8,228 bases of DNA. Source: Candidatus Latescibacterota bacterium. GTDB lineage: Bacteria; Latescibacterota; UBA2968; UBA8231. The position numbers were made by a program, and so were the translations under genes. Of the stretch, positions 5,853 through 8,228 are shown one piece after another. The DNA is taken from positions 1 to 8,228 of the forward strand of contig JAJDTN010000199.1 of the NCBI GenBank assembly GCA_022827165.1, given 5' to 3'. Every line of letters begins with the position of its first letter. Position 1 is the stretch's first letter. The notes below the pieces were generated by a model. That model did no database searches. It was not told the origin of the DNA and saw only the letters and a program-made list of their open reading frames with translations.

Positions 5853-7415
5853 TTGATCGAGTCGAAGCCCCGCGCGATTGCACCGGCGTTTGCAGCCCTG
5901 CTTCGCCCCACCGCCGCCGCTCTCCTGACGACATGGCTGGGCGCCTGCCAGGCACCCGAACCGCCGCCGCCGGATCCGGAGACAGAGCGGCTTCGCGCCC
6001 TCGGGAACAGCTTGTACCGCCAGGCCCGGTTCCGGGAGGCACTGGCCGCGTATCGACAGGCGCTGGCCCTGGACACCCTCACCGCCGAAGCCCACCACAA
6101 TCTGGCCACGGCGTACATGAAGCTGGGACGCAGGGACACGGCCCCGACCGCGTACCTGGCCGCCCTTCGGCTGGATTCCACCTTCGTTCGCGCCAGCCAC
6201 AATCTGGCCGTGGCCTACGGGGAGGAGGGACGCCACCCGGAAGCGGTGGCCCTGCTGGAAGAGGCCGTGCGCATCGATCCGGGAGCGGCTGCCTCGTACC
6301 GGCTCCTGGCGGGTCTGCACCAGGAGCGGGGGGCGTACGACCGGGCCGAGGCCGCCCTGGTGAGGGCCGTGGCCGTCGACTCGGCCGATGCCGCGGCGCT
6401 GTCGAGCCTGGGACGGCTCCTGCGGCTGCAGGGGCGCGCGACTGAATCCGAGGAGATGCTGAAGCGCGCCGTCCGGTTCGATCCCGGCAGCAGGGAGGCC
6501 CACCGGGAGCTGGGTGTGCTCTACACCTACGCGGAGCGCTACGCAGAGGCCGAAGGCATGCTGCGCCGGGCCCTGGAGATCGACCCGGACTGGCCCGAGG
6601 CGTACCACAGCCTGGCCAACCTCCACTCCGCCCGGGGCCGCGTGCAGGAGGCGCGGATCCTGCTGGACCGCTTCTCCGAGCTGAACCGGCGCGCCGCCCG
6701 GGTGCGGGCCCTCCAGATGCAGCTGAACCAGGCCGCCGGCGGCCTGGACTCCTACCTGGCGGCGGGGCGCTCCTACGGCGAGCTCGGGCGGTGGCAGGAG
6801 GCCGCCGGCATGTACCGGGCCGTCCTGGAGCGCGAGCCCGGGCACATCGGGGCCCTGGCGGGGTTGAGCCATGCCTGCCTGAACCGGGGCGACCTGGACG
6901 AGGCGGTGACCCTGGCCCGGCAGGTGATCTCCCTGGCCCCCGGTCGGCGCGAGGCCTGCGAAGCCCACTACACCATCGGCTACGCCGCCGCGCGGGACCG
7001 GCGCCTGCACCGGGCGCGGCAGGCCTTCGAGCAGGCCCTTCAGGTGGACACGACCTTTGCCAAGGCGCACCACGCCCTCGGCAACGTGGCCCTGCTCCAG
7101 GGGCGGCCGGCCGAGGCCGAGGAGGCCTACCGCGAAGCGATCCGCCATCGACCGGACTGGGTCGAGCCTCGCCTGAGCCTGGGAGGGCTGCACATCCGCC
7201 AGGGGGACCACCCGCAGGCGATCGAGGTGTTGCAGGCCGCACTCCGGCTGGACTCGACCAACGCGAAGGCCTACCTCGCCCTTGGCGGCACCTGGGAGAG
7301 GCTGGGGGAGGTGGAGGCAGCAGCGACTGCCTACCGGTCGGCGGCGGCCCACTGGCGGGGAGGCGCCGGCCAGCTCGCTGCCATCGAGGCGCGGATCGCG
7401 CGGCTTTCCCCATAG
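5853..7415 (+). CDS. TPR-repeat lipoprotein (13 tetratricopeptide repeats)
   Basis: 520 aa from the TTG at 5853. The N-terminus has basic residues (K5, R7), a hydrophobic stretch and a lipobox LGAC with Cys32, so the protein is probably lipid-anchored at the envelope. A short Pro-rich linker (35-42) follows. Then come thirteen roughly 34-residue TPR units: seven at 44-281, a 15-residue spacer (282-296), and six at 297-501. Many show the canonical small/Gly-8, Ala-20 and Pro-32 pattern, as in 'LDPG', 'IDPDW' and 'REPGH'. TPR superhelices bind partner proteins or peptides and have no catalytic role. TPR proteins are common neighbours or fusion partners of CRTAC1-like FG-GAP proteins, which fits the gene at 924. 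The alternative ATG at 5730 would add 41 Arg/Gly/His-rich residues before the signal and looks wrong. The exact start is uncertain; the function is scaffold-like. Confidence 0.85.
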   Translation: MIESKPRAIAPAFAALLRPTAAALLTTWLGACQAPEPPPPDPETERLRALGNSLYRQARFREALAAYRQALALDTLTAEAHHNLATAYMKLGRRDTAPTAYLAALRLDSTFVRASHNLAVAYGEEGRHPEAVALLEEAVRIDPGAAASYRLLAGLHQERGAYDRAEAALVRAVAVDSADAAALSSLGRLLRLQGRATESEEMLKRAVRFDPGSREAHRELGVLYTYAERYAEAEGMLRRALEIDPDWPEAYHSLANLHSARGRVQEARILLDRFSELNRRAARVRALQMQLNQAAGGLDSYLAAGRSYGELGRWQEAAGMYRAVLEREPGHIGALAGLSHACLNRGDLDEAVTLARQVISLAPGRREACEAHYTIGYAAARDRRLHRARQAFEQALQVDTTFAKAHHALGNVALLQGRPAEAEEAYREAIRHRPDWVEPRLSLGGLHIRQGDHPQAIEVLQAALRLDSTNAKAYLALGGTWERLGEVEAAATAYRSAAAHWRGGAGQLAAIEARIARLSP

Positions 7416-7429
7416 CCCCCGGGGGGGGG
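7416..7429. other. C5G9 homopolymer run directly after the TPR stop codon
   Basis: Five C then nine G follow the TAG at 7413-7415. The transcript could fold as a C5/G5 hairpin with a 4-nt G loop, but no U-run follows, so termination is doubtful. The run length is also error-prone in sequencing and assembly. Confidence 0.6.
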
Positions 7430-7431
7430 AC

Positions 7432-7437
7432 TATACG
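7432..7437 (+). promoter_or_regulatory. Possible -10 element (TATACG)
   Basis: The context CTATACGTTAGG resembles CTATACTAGG at 5598-5607 upstream of the TPR gene, in the only AT-richer patch after the TPR gene. TAGATT at 7512-7517 is a second candidate for the downstream gene. Neither has a convincing -35. Confidence 0.2.
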
Positions 7438-7477
7438 TTAGGTTGTCTGTCTCCGGGGCTGGCCGTACCGTTGAGGG

Positions 7478-7627
7478 ATGCAAGTTGGCTCCCCGCCGCG
7501 GCGGGCGCCCCTAGATTGCAACGGACACATGAAGTCGATACCCGACTACCGCATCTCAACCCGATTCCCACGGTCCCAGAAAGCCTGGGGCCGGGGAGTC
7601 AGCCTCATGGAGGTTCTGCAGCAATGA
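7478..7627 (+). other. Possible 49-codon leader ORF overlapping the next start codon (ATGA)
   Basis: An open frame runs from ATG 7478 (second in-frame ATG at 7529) to a TGA at 7625-7627. The TGA overlaps the ATG of the next gene as ATGA, the arrangement used for translational coupling. The encoded end reads RGVSLMEVLQQ, which resembles the cleavage motif of type IV prepilins (G then F/V-S-L-x-E). However, no hydrophobic helix follows and the MEV part is dictated by the Shine-Dalgarno ATGGAGGTT. No good ribosome site precedes either start. It could be a coupled leader peptide, a pilin-gene remnant, or chance. Confidence 0.22.
7492..7510. repeat. Overlapping perfect palindromes
   Basis: CCCGCCGCGGCGGG (7492-7505) is a perfect 14-bp palindrome and GGGCGCCC (7503-7510) a perfect 8-bp one, sharing three bases. 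They lie immediately before TAGATT (7512-7517), a possible -10, and so could be an operator. GC-rich composition makes such palindromes easier to get by chance. Confidence 0.4.
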
Positions 7628-8228
7628 AGAAGATCTCACTCGCCCTCTGCCTGATCGCGGGCCTCGCCGTCTCGGCCCAGGCTCACGTGCCGGAGGGCCA
7701 GGTTCTGCTCGCCTTCCAGTTCCCGGCGGGCGCGGAGCCGACCCTGGACGGGGATCTGTCCGAGTGGGCCGTCGTTCCCTCGGACTACTGGATCGGACCG
7801 GAGCTCTACACGGCCCCGGACGGATCGCAGTGGACGGACCTGTCCGACATGAACAGCAAGGTCATCGTCGGTTACAGCGCCAGCACCGACCGTCTCTACA
7901 TCCACCCCGAGTACTTCGACGACTTCCGCAAGCGGGACTTCGCCAATCTGCCGCCGGTGGCGGGCCTGTTCGGCGACGAGCAGAACCTGCCCGACACCTT
8001 CGAGATACAGGTCGACGGGGACCACGGCGGCGAGGACTCCTGGTTCGACCCGGCGGAAGTGCCGGAGGACGGCTCGCGCTGGGCCCAGAACATCCACTTC
8101 CGCATCCCGGATCTGGATCCGTCGGCGGAGAACGTGAACAATGAGAAGACGGCGTGGGCCTGGTACTGGCAGAGCCAGGCTACCTGGACCGGAAACCTGC
8201 CGTGGGCGACAAGCGGGTACACGTCGGA
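7624..8228 (+). CDS. Secreted protein with CBM9-like (carbohydrate family 9 binding) domain, N-terminal part
   Basis: The frame is open to the window edge, giving 201 complete codons. A classical signal peptide (MKK, hydrophobic 5-18, cleavage AQA|H at 20/21) sends the protein out of the cytoplasm. The mature part begins a CBM9-like module: PTLDGDLSEW (39-48) is the hallmark opening 'x-DG-x-L-x-EW'. DRLYIHPEYFDD (89-100) corresponds to the usual 'LYVAVxVxDD' strand, and FEIQVDGDHGGE (108-119 region) to the 'DxxE...D' segment. Such modules bind sugars in glycanases but also occur in surface proteins of unknown role. The start has GGAGGT at 7609-7614, about ten bases upstream. A short upstream ORF ends inside its start codon. 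The C-terminal architecture lies outside the window, so an enzyme fusion cannot be excluded. Confident as a secreted protein, fairly confident on the fold. Confidence 0.85.
   Translation, partial: MKKISLALCLIAGLAVSAQAHVPEGQVLLAFQFPAGAEPTLDGDLSEWAVVPSDYWIGPELYTAPDGSQWTDLSDMNSKVIVGYSASTDRLYIHPEYFDDFRKRDFANLPPVAGLFGDEQNLPDTFEIQVDGDHGGEDSWFDPAEVPEDGSRWAQNIHFRIPDLDPSAENVNNEKTAWAWYWQSQATWTGNLPWATSGYTS

Noticed and set aside
5622..7352. A 576-codon open frame on the minus strand opposite the TPR gene
   Set aside because: It is the antisense shadow of the TPR repeats, low in complexity, with no domain and no plausible start context.
7500..7521. Sigma-54 promoter around TTGCA at 7516-7520
   Set aside because: The GG and GC dinucleotides are not at the required spacing and no TGGCAC-like -24 element is present.

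Overview
This is a GC-rich stretch (roughly two thirds G+C, with strong G/C third-position bias) from a bacterial genome. Its gene set is a partial aldehyde dehydrogenase, an exported FG-GAP/ASPIC-UnbV protein of the CRTAC1 type, a 13-repeat TPR lipoprotein and a secreted CBM9-like protein. Two further genes belong to families I cannot name. This mix is typical of poorly cultured, polymer-degrading lineages such as FCB-group candidate phyla, Latescibacteria/Eisenbacteria-like bacteria, Planctomycetes or Acidobacteria. No marker gene here fixes the phylum, so the affiliation is inference.

Layout. (1) 1-718, minus: aldehyde dehydrogenase, 239 N-terminal residues, cut by the window edge. (2) 719-923: divergent intergenic region with a potentially structured leader. 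(3) 924-2678, plus: exported beta-propeller protein with seven Ca-binding motifs and a C-terminal ASPIC/UnbV domain. (4) 2706-4592, plus: 628-aa uncharacterised protein, probably an alpha/alpha-toroid with a C-terminal beta domain, 27 nt downstream and likely co-transcribed. (5) 4603-5484, minus: 293-aa uncharacterised protein, convergent with the previous gene and only 10 nt away. (6) 5485-5852: 368-nt divergent intergenic region with several hairpins and a -10-like TATACT. (7) 5853-7415, plus: TPR lipoprotein, probably starting at a TTG. (8) 7416-7623: intergenic region with a C5G9 run, overlapping palindromes and a tiny ORF that runs into the next start codon. (9) 7624-8228, plus: signal peptide followed by a CBM9-like domain, cut by the window edge.

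How the genes may work together. The exported propeller, the TPR lipoprotein and the CBM9-like protein would all act at or outside the cell surface. The toroid-like protein and its convergent neighbour have no export signal and would be cytoplasmic. With an aldehyde dehydrogenase resembling the alpha-ketoglutarate-semialdehyde type, the set is compatible with a carbohydrate capture-and-catabolism neighbourhood. No transporter, classical glycosidase or regulator is visible, so this is a hypothesis. I found no rRNA, tRNA, CRISPR array, insertion sequence or prophage gene. The least explained items are the two unnamed gene families and the structured leaders.
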